The notes beneath the pieces are model-generated. The model saw only the letters and a program-made list of their open reading frames with translations. It was not told the origin of the DNA and searched no databases. This document shows positions 23,615 to 31,567 of a DNA stretch of 35,164 bases, piece by piece. The stretch comes from a bacterium. GTDB lineage: Bacteria; Desulfobacterota; JAPLJL01. Position 1 is the stretch's first letter. Every line of letters starts with the position of its first letter. The stretch spans positions 1 to 35,164 of the forward strand of contig JAQTNV010000034.1 in assembly GCA_028713675.1 (NCBI GenBank), read 5' to 3'. The position numbers and the translations under genes are program-made.

Positions 23615-24841
23615 GTGGAGAAGAAAGTATTTTTCTTTTGTCTCACCCTGGTTTTATTTTTTCTCACCTGCTTTTCCTTCGCCCCGCCATCCCGTTCCGC
23701 CGAGCCCGCCTCTAAGCCCCAGTATGTGATCAAATGGGGCACCCTCGCCCCGGAAAATACCGTCTGGGGGGCGAATGCCCTGGCGATCTCCAAGGAAATA
23801 ACGGAGAAAAGCGGTGGGAGGATTAAAAACATCTGGTATTTCGGCGGGGTAATGGGGGATGAACCGGACATGGTCAGGAAAGCCCGGATTAATCAGATCC
23901 AGGGCTTTTCCCTCCTGACCATCGGGATTTCCAAGGTAACCCCCGAGTTGACGGCTTTTTCGCTTCCCTTTCTTTTCCGGAACTATGACGACATAGATTG
24001 CGTATTTGACCGAATCTGGCCTTTGGTGGAGAAAACCGCCGAGCAGAAAGGGTACGTAGTGCTCGGGCGCGCCGACGTCGGATTCAGCATATTCTTCAGC
24101 AAGAAAAATCTCGCCGATATCGCGGAAATAAAGAAAGCCAAAGTCTGGAAGTGGTCCGGCATCGATCTGCCTCTCGAGGAACTGTCAAGTTTTATGTTCG
24201 GGATGGATAATTTTGTCACCCTGGCCCTGCCTGATGTTCTGACCGCCCTGCAAACCGGGATGGTGGATACCGTTTACGGGACCTATTACACCGCGCTCGC
24301 CCTGCAGTGGCAGACCCAGTTCAAATACATGACCGATGTCGATGTCACCGGAGGGGCCTATGCCCCGTCCCTGATGTTTATTAAAAAAGATGTTTTTGAA
24401 TCGCTGCCCCCGGACCTGCAGAAGATCGTCCGGGAGACTTGTGACAAGCATTTCGCCATTATGCGCAGGGACCTCCGGCAGGACGAGGCCAATGCCAAGG
24501 CGTCACTGTCCAAACGCGGGATCAAATTTATGGAGCTTAACCCGGTACTTTACAACTTGGGAAGAAAATGCATGGAGACCTCGATCTACGAATATTATCG
24601 GCTTCCCGAGGCCAACCTTGATCTGCTCCGCAAGAATGTCGACCAATGCTTAAACAACCTTTATGCGGCGGCGGGGAAAGAGCTTAATCTTCCCCAGCCT
24701 TCTCCGGAGCGCACGGAGAAGCTGGTCCGGACCTTCCTCGATATGGAAGGAAAACTCTTTTCCCGGAATTTCGTCGGCCAGATTCTCCAGGCTCGGGACC
24801 AGTGCGTGAAGGGAAAAGACGCCTCGCCGAAATCGAAATGA
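23615..24841 (+). CDS. TRAP-type transporter substrate-binding protein (DctP family)
   Basis: 408 aa from GTG 23615, chosen because AAAGGAGG lies 7 bases upstream and a clean Sec signal peptide follows (KKVFFFCLTLVLFFLTCF, cleavage after SRSAEPA). The open frame begins at 23474 but its first 47 codons run across an inverted repeat. The mature protein follows the DctP pattern: YVIKWGTLAPENTVWG, ISKEITEKSGGRIKN, FSLPFLFRNYDDID, and DVLTALQTGMVDTVYGTYYT. In the family the protein captures carboxylates in the periplasm for a DctQM permease. No dctQ or dctM gene is near, so it is an orphan. A strong terminator follows. Confidence 0.88.
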   Translation: MEKKVFFFCLTLVLFFLTCFSFAPPSRSAEPASKPQYVIKWGTLAPENTVWGANALAISKEITEKSGGRIKNIWYFGGVMGDEPDMVRKARINQIQGFSLLTIGISKVTPELTAFSLPFLFRNYDDIDCVFDRIWPLVEKTAEQKGYVVLGRADVGFSIFFSKKNLADIAEIKKAKVWKWSGIDLPLEELSSFMFGMDNFVTLALPDVLTALQTGMVDTVYGTYYTALALQWQTQFKYMTDVDVTGGAYAPSLMFIKKDVFESLPPDLQKIVRETCDKHFAIMRRDLRQDEANAKASLSKRGIKFMELNPVLYNLGRKCMETSIYEYYRLPEANLDLLRKNVDQCLNNLYAAAGKELNLPQPSPERTEKLVRTFLDMEGKLFSRNFVGQILQARDQCVKGKDASPKSK

Positions 24842-24894
24842 TTTTTTCCGGATTCTCTCCCGGGGGAATCCGGTTACAACCCTTTTTCAAACAG

Positions 24895-24928
24895 AAAGAA
24901 GAGGCCCTGATCACGGGCCTCTTCTTTT
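24895..24928 (+). terminator. Strong intrinsic terminator after the DctP-type gene
   Basis: AAAGAAGAGGCCC (24895-24907) pairs perfectly with GGGCCTCTTCTTT (24915-24927) across a 7-base loop, ending in a U-tract. Same family as the terminators at 1252, 3228 and 4751; it could work in both directions. Confidence 0.85.
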
Positions 24929-25043
24929 ATCCCATTTATAATAACCGGCACCCTCCCTGGATTAATATTCCCCTCCCCCTTGCGAAGCTTTGGCGTAGTA
25001 GGATTGGCGCAGGCGGGGGTACCGCCTGGCTATTTTCTCCCTT
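24929..25043. repeat. Intergenic mosaic repeat, copy 5 (shortened)
   Basis: After the terminator comes ATAACCGGCACCCTCCC, as at 3270 and 7377. A GCGAAGCTTTGGCGTAGTAGG palindromic unit and GGGGGTACCGCCT then lead straight into the promoter module. This single gap (24842-25182) shows the full order terminator, repeat, promoter. Confidence 0.6.
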
Positions 25044-25145
25044 TTTAATCAAACGAAAAATAATCTGAATTTCTTCTGCTCGGATTTTTGGGGATAGGAC
25101 AGGTTCAGCTGCTTTTATTGCCCCCCTCGCTCAAGGTTATATAAT
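25044..25145 (+). promoter_or_regulatory. Repeated promoter module, copy 2 (drives the phosphoesterase)
   Basis: TTTAATCAAAC at 25044, then CTGAATTTCTTCTGCTCGGA from 25065, TTGCCC (25118-25123), a 16-base spacer and a perfect TATAAT (25140-25145). The start codon is 38 bases further on. Confidence 0.72.
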
Positions 25146-25182
25146 GGGGAAAAATTAATACGATAACTTTAGGAGATAGGAA

Positions 25183-26667
25183 ATGATTCAATCGCAAAAA
25201 AATTTTAGGCCGGGGGTTGCCCTTGGGGCAATTGTTATGGCTTTCTTCTTTTCCGATGGTTGCGGCGGAGGTAACGGATCAGCTGTTCCCGCGATCCCTT
25301 CAGCCCTACGGGCTACAGCTGTTTCTTGTTCCGAAATCGACCTTGGCTGGATAGATAGTTCTGATAATGAAGTTGGATTCAAAATTGAACGTAAGAAATC
25401 GGGAGGAGATTACATTCTTGTGAATAATATTTTAGCTAATGAAGAAAGTTATCAGGACAAGGGACTTGATTGTGAAAATACTTATTACTATCGGGTTTTA
25501 GCTTTTAATGGTGCAGGTGATTCCGAATATTCCAATGATGTTTCCTCCGCGACTTATCCCTGCTCTCAAATGGAGTCACAAGAATCCTCGCAGCTGATTG
25601 CGGGACCTTTCCTTTTCGGGGTGACCAAGGACAGCGCAACAATTACTTGGCAGACAGATCGTAAGGGAAGGGTGGTAGTGGAATACGGTTCAACCGAGAG
25701 CTATGGAAAACAAGCTTACGGTCAAAGCAACAGGGTAACGTTGGGAACAAATGATTTTTACGTGAACACGGTCTCCGTCGGGGGCCTGGAGCCGAGGACT
25801 TGGACGCATTACCGGATCGTTTCTCTCAATCGGCGGTCCCAGGATTTCAGTTTCCGCACCGCCCCGGCCCCAGGGGACGAGTACCGTTTCCTGGTTTACG
25901 GAGATTCCCGGCCGGCCCAGCCGGTATCTCTGGCAGCGCCGGACGACAGCGTTCATCAGGCGATTTTAAGCAAAATGAAGGAGCGGAATCCAGACTTCGT
26001 GATCAACGCCGGCGACTTGGTTGAAGCTGGTCCAGATCCCGCGGAGTGGGTCCATTTCTTTTCGATCCTGAGTTTTTTCCCTTCCGATATTCCTTATTAC
26101 CCGGTTCTGGGCAATCACGACCAGGGCGGGGAGTCGATCATTTCCGGTTTTTTCGGCACGCCGCCCGATGTTTATTACAGCTTTGATTATGGGGATTCGC
26201 ATTTCACTATAATCAATTCCTACCTGGATTTTTCTCCCCAGAGCGTTCAATACCGGTGGCTGGCGCAGGATCTTTCCGACGCCAAGCAACGAGAGGGAAT
26301 CACCCGACTTTTCGCCTTCATGCACGCCCCGGCTTATTGCAGCGCCCCGGAGCACACCGATGACCAAGAAGTCCGGAACGCCAAGGATTACCTGGCTCCC
26401 CTATTCACTGACCAGGGGGTAAGGATGGTTTTTCAGGGGCATGTTCACGTATATGAGCGAACCGAGGCGATAAATGGGGTGGTTTACATCGTTGCCGGTG
26501 GAGGGGGGGCTCCGCTTCATGATGCCGGCCCGCTGAACACTCAATCCTGGACTGCTTATAAGGAAAGCGCGAATCATTTTGTAGAAATAAATCTGTGGGC
26601 GGATCATATAACGCTGGAAGCCAGGTATAAGGATGGGACTGTTTTTGATAATGCAAACTATTATTAA
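25183..26667 (+). CDS. FN3-domain metallophosphoesterase lipoprotein (purple-acid-phosphatase-like)
   Basis: 494 aa, AGGAGATAGG before the ATG. The signal peptide ends in SDGC (Cys27), probably lipid-anchored. Residues 35-125 form a fibronectin type III domain, and 135-230 a second beta domain like the N-terminal part of purple acid phosphatases. Residues 234-494 form the metallophosphoesterase domain: GDS (Asp241), GDLVEAG (Asp278), GNHD (Asn311, His312), HAPAY (His381) and GHVH (His420, His422). The tyrosine that gives purple enzymes their colour is not in GDLV, so a mixed-metal, non-purple enzyme is possible. It likely hydrolyses phosphate esters at the cell surface. The FN3 part (25330-25700) is AT-rich and the catalytic part GC-rich, suggesting domain assembly. 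Confidence 0.88.
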   Translation: MIQSQKNFRPGVALGAIVMAFFFSDGCGGGNGSAVPAIPSALRATAVSCSEIDLGWIDSSDNEVGFKIERKKSGGDYILVNNILANEESYQDKGLDCENTYYYRVLAFNGAGDSEYSNDVSSATYPCSQMESQESSQLIAGPFLFGVTKDSATITWQTDRKGRVVVEYGSTESYGKQAYGQSNRVTLGTNDFYVNTVSVGGLEPRTWTHYRIVSLNRRSQDFSFRTAPAPGDEYRFLVYGDSRPAQPVSLAAPDDSVHQAILSKMKERNPDFVINAGDLVEAGPDPAEWVHFFSILSFFPSDIPYYPVLGNHDQGGESIISGFFGTPPDVYYSFDYGDSHFTIINSYLDFSPQSVQYRWLAQDLSDAKQREGITRLFAFMHAPAYCSAPEHTDDQEVRNAKDYLAPLFTDQGVRMVFQGHVHVYERTEAINGVVYIVAGGGGAPLHDAGPLNTQSWTAYKESANHFVEINLWADHITLEARYKDGTVFDNANYY

Positions 26668-26795
26668 GCATATTCGGGGTGGAAAATTATCTTATAATTC
26701 CCAATAATTTCCTTAAACTGGAGTGGCCTCAGTCCATAATTTTTGCGGCGCCGGGTGATTTCTGTCTTCTGAATTACTGATTTTTCTTTATATTG

Positions 26796-26897
26796 CTTAA
26801 TCAAACAAAATATCGATCTGAATTTCTTATGCTCGGATTTCGGGGATTGGGGTGGTCCAGCCGTTTTTATTGACCCCTAACCCCAAAGTTATAGAAT
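26796..26897 (+). promoter_or_regulatory. Repeated promoter module, copy 3 (drives a CrtI-like gene)
   Basis: CTTAATCAAAC at 26796, CTGAATTTCTTATGCTCGGA from 26818, CAGCCGTTTTTA, TTGACC (26870-26875), a 16-base spacer and TAGAAT (26892-26897). The gap 26668-26795 before it shows nothing else I can name. Confidence 0.7.
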
Positions 26898-26958
26898 GGT
26901 TGGCGGAAAGCGGGGAAATTGAAAAAACAGAAGGGAAAACAAGGAAGGAACCGCATCT

Positions 26959-28359
26959 ATGAGCAAAAAGAGAGTGGTCATCATCGGCAGCGGAGTCGGC
27001 GGATCGGGCGTGGGCGCGCTCCTCGCGCATTCGGGGAATTACGAGGTTTCCCTTTACGAGCGCAACAAACTGATCGGGGGACGCTTCGCCTCCTACGAAA
27101 AGGACGGCTATAAAATCGATGTCGGGTGCCATTTGATCGCCAATGGCGACAAGGGCACGCTGGGGGAGATTCTGAACCGGGTCGGCCGGCCCGACTGGGT
27201 GAAGTGGCAATACGCGCTCAAACCCGCGCCGGTCATCAACTTCAAGGGCAAGCGGGTGCGCCTCCCCAAGGAGATGAGCGGCCTCGGCCTTCCCGACGAG
27301 GAAATCGAGAAGATCAAGGAGTTCTACTTCCGGGTCCTTTCCATGCCGGAGTCGGAATACGAAGAGTGGGAGAAGCGGAGCGTCTATTCCCTGATGCAGG
27401 AGTATTCGAAGAACGAGACCGTGCGCGCGGTTTTCGGCCTTTTATCCTCCATTTATTTCGTCATCACGGACCAGGAAACCCCGGTCAGCGAGTATGCCCT
27501 CTGCTCCAAGCAGATGGTGACCACCCGGGGCAACGGTTATCCCCTGGGCGGCACCGGCAGCGTTCCTGAGGCGTACGTCAAGAGCATCAGGGAGGACGGC
27601 GGACAGGTATTTCTCAATGCGCCGATCGAGAGAATCGCGGTGGAAAACGGAGAGGCGAAAGGGGTGATTTTAAAGGACGGGAAGAAGATCGAGGCCGATA
27701 TCGTGATCTCCAACGCCGGCAACAAGCCCACGGTCGATTTCCTGGCGGGCCGGAAGCATTACCGCCCCGAGGTGCTCGCGCGCCTGGACAAATATGAGTA
27801 CTCCCAGTGCGGCTCTACGCTGAAGATCGCGCTGGACGAGCCGATCTCGGACGAGAGGATGGTGATGTTCATCGGACGAGACGATCTCGACGCCGTGGAG
27901 GAGGAACGCCGGCAGGGGATCATCCCCGAGGTGCTGACCGATGTGATGTGCCCGGTGATCTCCAACCTGGATCCCAAGTCCTGCCCGGAGGGGCGCCAGC
28001 TCATTTTCGCGGGGGGAGGCCAGAACCCGATCCCGAAGAATGCGGACGATAAGTGGTTTAAAAAGCTCGAGGAATCCATGTTCAACGCGGTCAAGGTCAT
28101 TTTCCCCGGGATCGAGAAACATATCATCTGGAAAACTTTTACCTCCAGCCGGGAAATCGACCACATGTTCGGCGAGGGCGGCAACATCATCGGCATCTCC
28201 CAGAAAATCGGCCAGATCGGCCCGGACCGGCCCTTCATGGTGGACCCCTGCGTAAGGAACCTCTACCACTGCAGCGCGGACTCCGGGATGCACGGCATCG
28301 GCGGAGAACTTGCAGCTGATGCTGCACTCAGGCTTTTCGAGATTCTCGAGTCAAAGTAG
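26959..28359 (+). CDS. CrtI-like NAD(P)/FAD-dependent oxidoreductase (type B, copy 1)
   Basis: 466 aa, AAGGAAGGA before the ATG. The Rossmann motif VVIIGSGVGGSGVGALLA is followed by YERNKLIGGRFASYEKDGY and the DVGCHL segment that replaces FGTHL of type A. The C-terminus HCSADSGMHGIGGELAADAA is the FAD-binding tail. The 32160 product is a near twin of the same length (roughly four fifths identical by eye). Compared with type A it lacks the long substrate-loop insertions, so a different compound is likely. It is transcribed from the repeated promoter module shared with three lipoprotein genes. Function within the COG1233-like group is not known. Confidence 0.85.
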   Translation: MSKKRVVIIGSGVGGSGVGALLAHSGNYEVSLYERNKLIGGRFASYEKDGYKIDVGCHLIANGDKGTLGEILNRVGRPDWVKWQYALKPAPVINFKGKRVRLPKEMSGLGLPDEEIEKIKEFYFRVLSMPESEYEEWEKRSVYSLMQEYSKNETVRAVFGLLSSIYFVITDQETPVSEYALCSKQMVTTRGNGYPLGGTGSVPEAYVKSIREDGGQVFLNAPIERIAVENGEAKGVILKDGKKIEADIVISNAGNKPTVDFLAGRKHYRPEVLARLDKYEYSQCGSTLKIALDEPISDERMVMFIGRDDLDAVEEERRQGIIPEVLTDVMCPVISNLDPKSCPEGRQLIFAGGGQNPIPKNADDKWFKKLEESMFNAVKVIFPGIEKHIIWKTFTSSREIDHMFGEGGNIIGISQKIGQIGPDRPFMVDPCVRNLYHCSADSGMHGIGGELAADAALRLFEILESK

Positions 28360-28420
28360 TATTAACGGCGGCCGATTTATCCCGAGCACGTTCGTTTCAA
28401 TCAGCATAGACATAGCGAGG

Positions 28421-28470
28421 GACAGCGCCCTCCGGCTCTTTGAACTGTTGGAATCGAAATAGGAAAAACC
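28421..28470 (+). pseudogene. Displaced 3' end of a type-B flavoenzyme gene
   Basis: These 50 bases match 33519-33568, the last 14 codons, stop and trailing bases of the other type-B gene, at 48 of 50 positions. They lie about 60 bases after the complete type-B gene ending at 28359. The block would encode ...ALRLFELLESK in its old frame, but nothing upstream continues that frame. It marks a lost third copy or a recombination scar. Confidence 0.75.
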
Positions 28471-28511
28471 AAGATATAAAATGTTCCATTAAATTCATTA
28501 AGAGGAAGATC

Positions 28512-30086
28512 ATGTTCAGCAAAAAAGGCCAGAAGAACGATTACGACGCAATAGTCATCGGGAGCGGCATCGGGGGACTGACCGCCGGGGCCTACCTGGC
28601 CCGGAAGAAAACCCGGGTCCTCGTCTGCGAGCAGAACCACCAGCCCGGCGGCTGCTTCAATTCCTTCATCCGGAAAGGCTACACCTTTGACGGTGGGATC
28701 CAGGGGTGCGAGGACTCGGGGATGCTGCACGCCATGCTCCGGCAGCTGGGGATCCTCGACCGGATCACGCTGACCTGCGGGAAATCCGCCTGGGCCGCGC
28801 CGGACATCTTCGTGCCTTTCCCCACCTACGCCGGGCTCGCGGAGTTCTACCGGAAGCTCGAGGCGGTTTACCCGGGCGAAGTACCGGCCCTCCGGGAGGT
28901 CAGCGGCGAGGTCCAGAGGCTCTGCAAGGTCTTCGAGGGTGTGTTCGGCGCCCCCAACCCCGGCTTCCAGTCGTTTTTCCAGTTCCTCGCCACCCTGGTG
29001 AAATGGCTCCCCCGGCACGTCGGGGCCCTGAAGGACATGGGCTTCTTCCTCCGCCTGCTCAACACCCCGGTCGATGATTACCTGAAAACGAAATTCAAGG
29101 ACCCGCGGCCGGCCCGGATGCTCTCCCAGACCATTTACCGGGGGAGCGGCGCCTCCTTCGCCATGCCGTTCTTTTATTTTTTCACCCAGTATTTCTATCC
29201 CCGGGGCGGGGTCCAGGTCCTCCCCAACCTGCTCGCCAGCTACATCGCGGAAAACGGGGGGGAGGTCAGGTGCAAGACGCTGGTCAAGGAGATCATTTTC
29301 GAGGACGGCAAAGCCCGCGGGGTAAAACTGGAGAGCGGCGAAAGTATCCGCGCACCCTTCGTGATCAGCAACGCCGACGCCCGGGCCACTTTCCTGAAGA
29401 TGCTCCCGCCGGAGGCCACCCCGGATGATTACCGGGAGCGCCTGCAGAAGAGCGAGGTTTCGGAATCCATGTTTTCGGTGTTCTTGGGCGTGGACATCCC
29501 GCCGGAGAAGCTGCCGGTCCAGGGCTGCCAGCACGTGTTCTACCTGACCAGTTTCGACGGGGTGGGGTTCGACGATGTCGAGAAGGACCCGGATTATTAC
29601 AAAAAGTCGTTCATCATGGTCATGATCCCCTCCATGGAAGACCCCACCCTGGCCCCTCCCGGGAAGAGCGTGATCATCCTGCAGACGGCCGCGGTCAGGG
29701 AATTCGCCAACGCCTGGGGGGCCCCGGACGGGAAAAGGACCGAGGAATACAAGAGAATCAAGGAAAAGGTGGCGGACCAGCTGATCGCCAACGTGGAAAA
29801 GATCATCCCGGGTTTGTCCTCCAAGATCGAAATGAAAATCACCGCCTCGCCCCTGACTTACTACCGCTACACCATGAACAGCGGGGGGGCCACGGGAGGG
29901 TGGTCAAAGCATATCGACCGGACTTTCGGCCGGGGCCTGAAGGGATACATGAACGTCTTCTCCCCGGTTAAAAACCTCTACCTCTGCGGCCACTGGACCT
30001 CGGTCTTGGGCGGGGCGCCCATCGGGATGACGACCGGCCGGATGGTCGCCGCCATTGTCAACACCAGGCTAAGATGGGGGATATAA
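28512..30086 (+). CDS. CrtI-like NAD(P)/FAD-dependent oxidoreductase (type C)
   Basis: 524 aa from ATG 28512 (AGAGGAAG before it); the open frame extends back to 28440 only because it crosses the displaced gene end. N-terminus: DAIVIGSGIGGLTAGAYLAR, CEQNHQPGGCFNSF and DGGIQGCEDSG, the pattern of carotenoid-isomerase and retinol-saturase-like members. The C-terminus is LYLCGHWTSVLGGAPIGMTT. It is only distantly related to types A and B, so it did not arise from the local duplications. A cytoplasmic, membrane-associated redox or isomerase reaction on a polyene or other hydrophobic lipid is likely; details are unknown. Confidence 0.83.
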   Translation: MFSKKGQKNDYDAIVIGSGIGGLTAGAYLARKKTRVLVCEQNHQPGGCFNSFIRKGYTFDGGIQGCEDSGMLHAMLRQLGILDRITLTCGKSAWAAPDIFVPFPTYAGLAEFYRKLEAVYPGEVPALREVSGEVQRLCKVFEGVFGAPNPGFQSFFQFLATLVKWLPRHVGALKDMGFFLRLLNTPVDDYLKTKFKDPRPARMLSQTIYRGSGASFAMPFFYFFTQYFYPRGGVQVLPNLLASYIAENGGEVRCKTLVKEIIFEDGKARGVKLESGESIRAPFVISNADARATFLKMLPPEATPDDYRERLQKSEVSESMFSVFLGVDIPPEKLPVQGCQHVFYLTSFDGVGFDDVEKDPDYYKKSFIMVMIPSMEDPTLAPPGKSVIILQTAAVREFANAWGAPDGKRTEEYKRIKEKVADQLIANVEKIIPGLSSKIEMKITASPLTYYRYTMNSGGATGGWSKHIDRTFGRGLKGYMNVFSPVKNLYLCGHWTSVLGGAPIGMTTGRMVAAIVNTRLRWGI

Positions 30087-30099
30087 ATCAGCCGGCGGT

Positions 30100-30340
30100 A
30101 TGTACCCCTCAATTCTGCGACGGCTGAAGGGGGGTGGCGGCCTGCCCTCCGTAGCTTTAGCGAAGGCAGGGCCCGCCCTCCGACCTGCCCTCCGAAGCTA
30201 TATCCTTACAAAGCTTTAGCCCAGAAGGAAGCTTTAGCGTAGGGTGGATTGGCGAAGGTGGGGCTGCCGCCTCTATTTTTTCTCCTATTTAATCAAGCCA
30301 AAAAACTGATTTGGTTTTCTTATGACCGGAGCAACGTCCT
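30100..30340. repeat. Intergenic palindromic repeat cluster with partial promoter-module box
   Basis: 30110-30270 carries several CCCTCCGTAGCTTTAGCG/GCGTAGGGTGG-type units and GGGGCTGCCGCCTC. 30286-30330 (ATTTAATCAAGCC, CTGATTTGGTTTTCTTATGA) resembles the upstream part of the repeated promoter module, but the TTGACC-N16-TATAAT core is missing. No gene is supported in 30087-30400. Confidence 0.6.
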
Positions 30341-30400
30341 ATTGCTTAAATTCAGGACCGCGTTAGGATTACCAGCGTTCCCTGAAAAGTAGGAGGATTT

Positions 30401-30640
30401 ATGTTAGAAAGAAAAACGGCCCGAGAAGCCTCTAAAGTTACCCCTGCCAAAGCACCCCGAAAAGGAAGCAAGACCTCACCGTCCGCGCAAAAAGTATTTC
30501 CAGTGAGCCCGGGTTCGATTTCCATTGAGGAACATGCTTATTACCTTTGGGAAAAAGAAGGCCGGCCGGAGAATAAAACCCTTGATTTTTGGCTGAGGGC
30601 GGAAAAAGAAATCCTTTCCAAGGGGAATGGGGGGATATAA
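30401..30640 (+). CDS. DUF2934-type small basic protein
   Basis: 79 aa, AGGAGG before the ATG. Residues 1-38 are basic and low-complexity (Lys/Ala/Pro). Residues 42-72 match the short DUF2934 pattern: EEHAYYLWEKEGRPENKTLD, then FWLRAEKEI. The domain is common in small proteins of proteobacteria and has no known function; the basic tail could bind nucleic acid. It is followed at 97 bases by another small gene on the same strand. Confidence 0.75.
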   Translation: MLERKTAREASKVTPAKAPRKGSKTSPSAQKVFPVSPGSISIEEHAYYLWEKEGRPENKTLDFWLRAEKEILSKGNGGI

Positions 30641-30736
30641 TTCCACCAATTCCGTTCCGGGGGTGAATAAAAATTAAAGTCAGGCCAAGAAATTGCAGGT
30701 TCGAGACCGGATAGTCGGAACAAAGGATCAACAATA

Positions 30737-31171
30737 ATGGAATTAAAAAGCAAAAAAGAGATTTCTTGGAGTGTTTTGCAATATCATTTCTCGGATCGAA
30801 TTAAAAGGGAAAAAATCTATAACAAATTTTTATTTGCCAAATCAAAAAGCGGCAGTCTCGCCTTTGATCTCAAAGTCCTGAAAACCATTTTGCGGGAAGA
30901 TGCCGTCAATCTTTTTACCGGAGATATATCCGAATACCAACTATCAAAAGTTCCTTTTATCCTGGAAAGTTATTCCAAACGGATATCACACGCTCGGCAG
31001 AAGCTGGCGGTGATGAAGAGAAAAAAATTGGCGGGGAGAAACCGGGAATTAAAATCCATAAAAGTTCCCGTTTTGCTGACCGTGCACAAGGACGGATCGG
31101 AACCGGGGCCATTCGACAAGACCGGCAGAACCCGCGCTTTGAGAGGGGGAGGCAATGGATTTTTGCTGTAA
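30737..31171 (+). CDS. Small basic protein of unknown function
   Basis: 144 aa, AAAGGA some 10 bases before the ATG. It is rich in Lys and Arg, mostly helical by appearance (SDRIKREKIYNKFLFAKSKS, SYSKRISHARQKLAVMKRKK), with no signal peptide or membrane segment. Family not recognised. Its last 17 bases overlap the next gene, so the two are translated together. A nucleic-acid-related role would fit the charge but is only a guess. Confidence 0.6.
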   Translation: MELKSKKEISWSVLQYHFSDRIKREKIYNKFLFAKSKSGSLAFDLKVLKTILREDAVNLFTGDISEYQLSKVPFILESYSKRISHARQKLAVMKRKKLAGRNRELKSIKVPVLLTVHKDGSEPGPFDKTGRTRALRGGGNGFLL

Positions 31172-31382
31172 AGCCTGCGGCAGAACAGTCGGGATCGACG
31201 AGGAGATTATCCAGGTCAGAGATGGGGAACTGGTTTTAATTCAAGGTGAAATTGATTTCCTCGACGACGAGACGATCGGGTTTCTCCACCGGAACTGTTT
31301 TGACCTGATCATCGGGTCCGGGACCGTCAAGAATCTGGAAAGACTGGAAGCAAAAGCAAAGGCAGAGGAGGTTAAGAATTGA
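31155..31382 (+). CDS. Small zinc-ribbon-like protein
   Basis: 75 aa, GGGGGAGG before the ATG, overlapping the previous gene. Cys5-x2-Cys8 near the N-terminus and His45-x2-Cys48 in FLHRNC form a plausible single zinc site. The C-terminus is a charged helix (LERLEAKAKAEEV). No family assigned. Together with the two small genes before it, it may form a minor operon (30401-31382). Confidence 0.6.
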   Translation: MDFCCKACGRTVGIDEEIIQVRDGELVLIQGEIDFLDDETIGFLHRNCFDLIIGSGTVKNLERLEAKAKAEEVKN

Positions 31383-31430
31383 AGACGAAAGCGGCAAAGT
31401 AATCCGGACCGCCCTCTGAATTTTCTCCTG

Positions 31431-31527
31431 TTAAATCAAACCAAAAACCTGTTCTGAATTTCTTCTATCCGATTCTGATGATCGGGCCAGCCGTTTTTAT
31501 TGACCCCTGCAATTAAAGTTATAAAAT
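31431..31527 (+). promoter_or_regulatory. Repeated promoter module, copy 4 (drives the 31568 lipoprotein)
   Basis: TTAAATCAAAC at 31431, CTGAATTTCTTCTATCCGAT from 31454, CAGCCGTTTTTA, TTGACC (31500-31505), a 16-base spacer and TAAAAT (31522-31527). It is a few bases shorter than the other copies between the upstream box and the -35. Confidence 0.7.
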
Positions 31528-31567
31528 ACCCTTCAATCGCCTGGCAGCTTAGTGGAGGGAGTAATCC

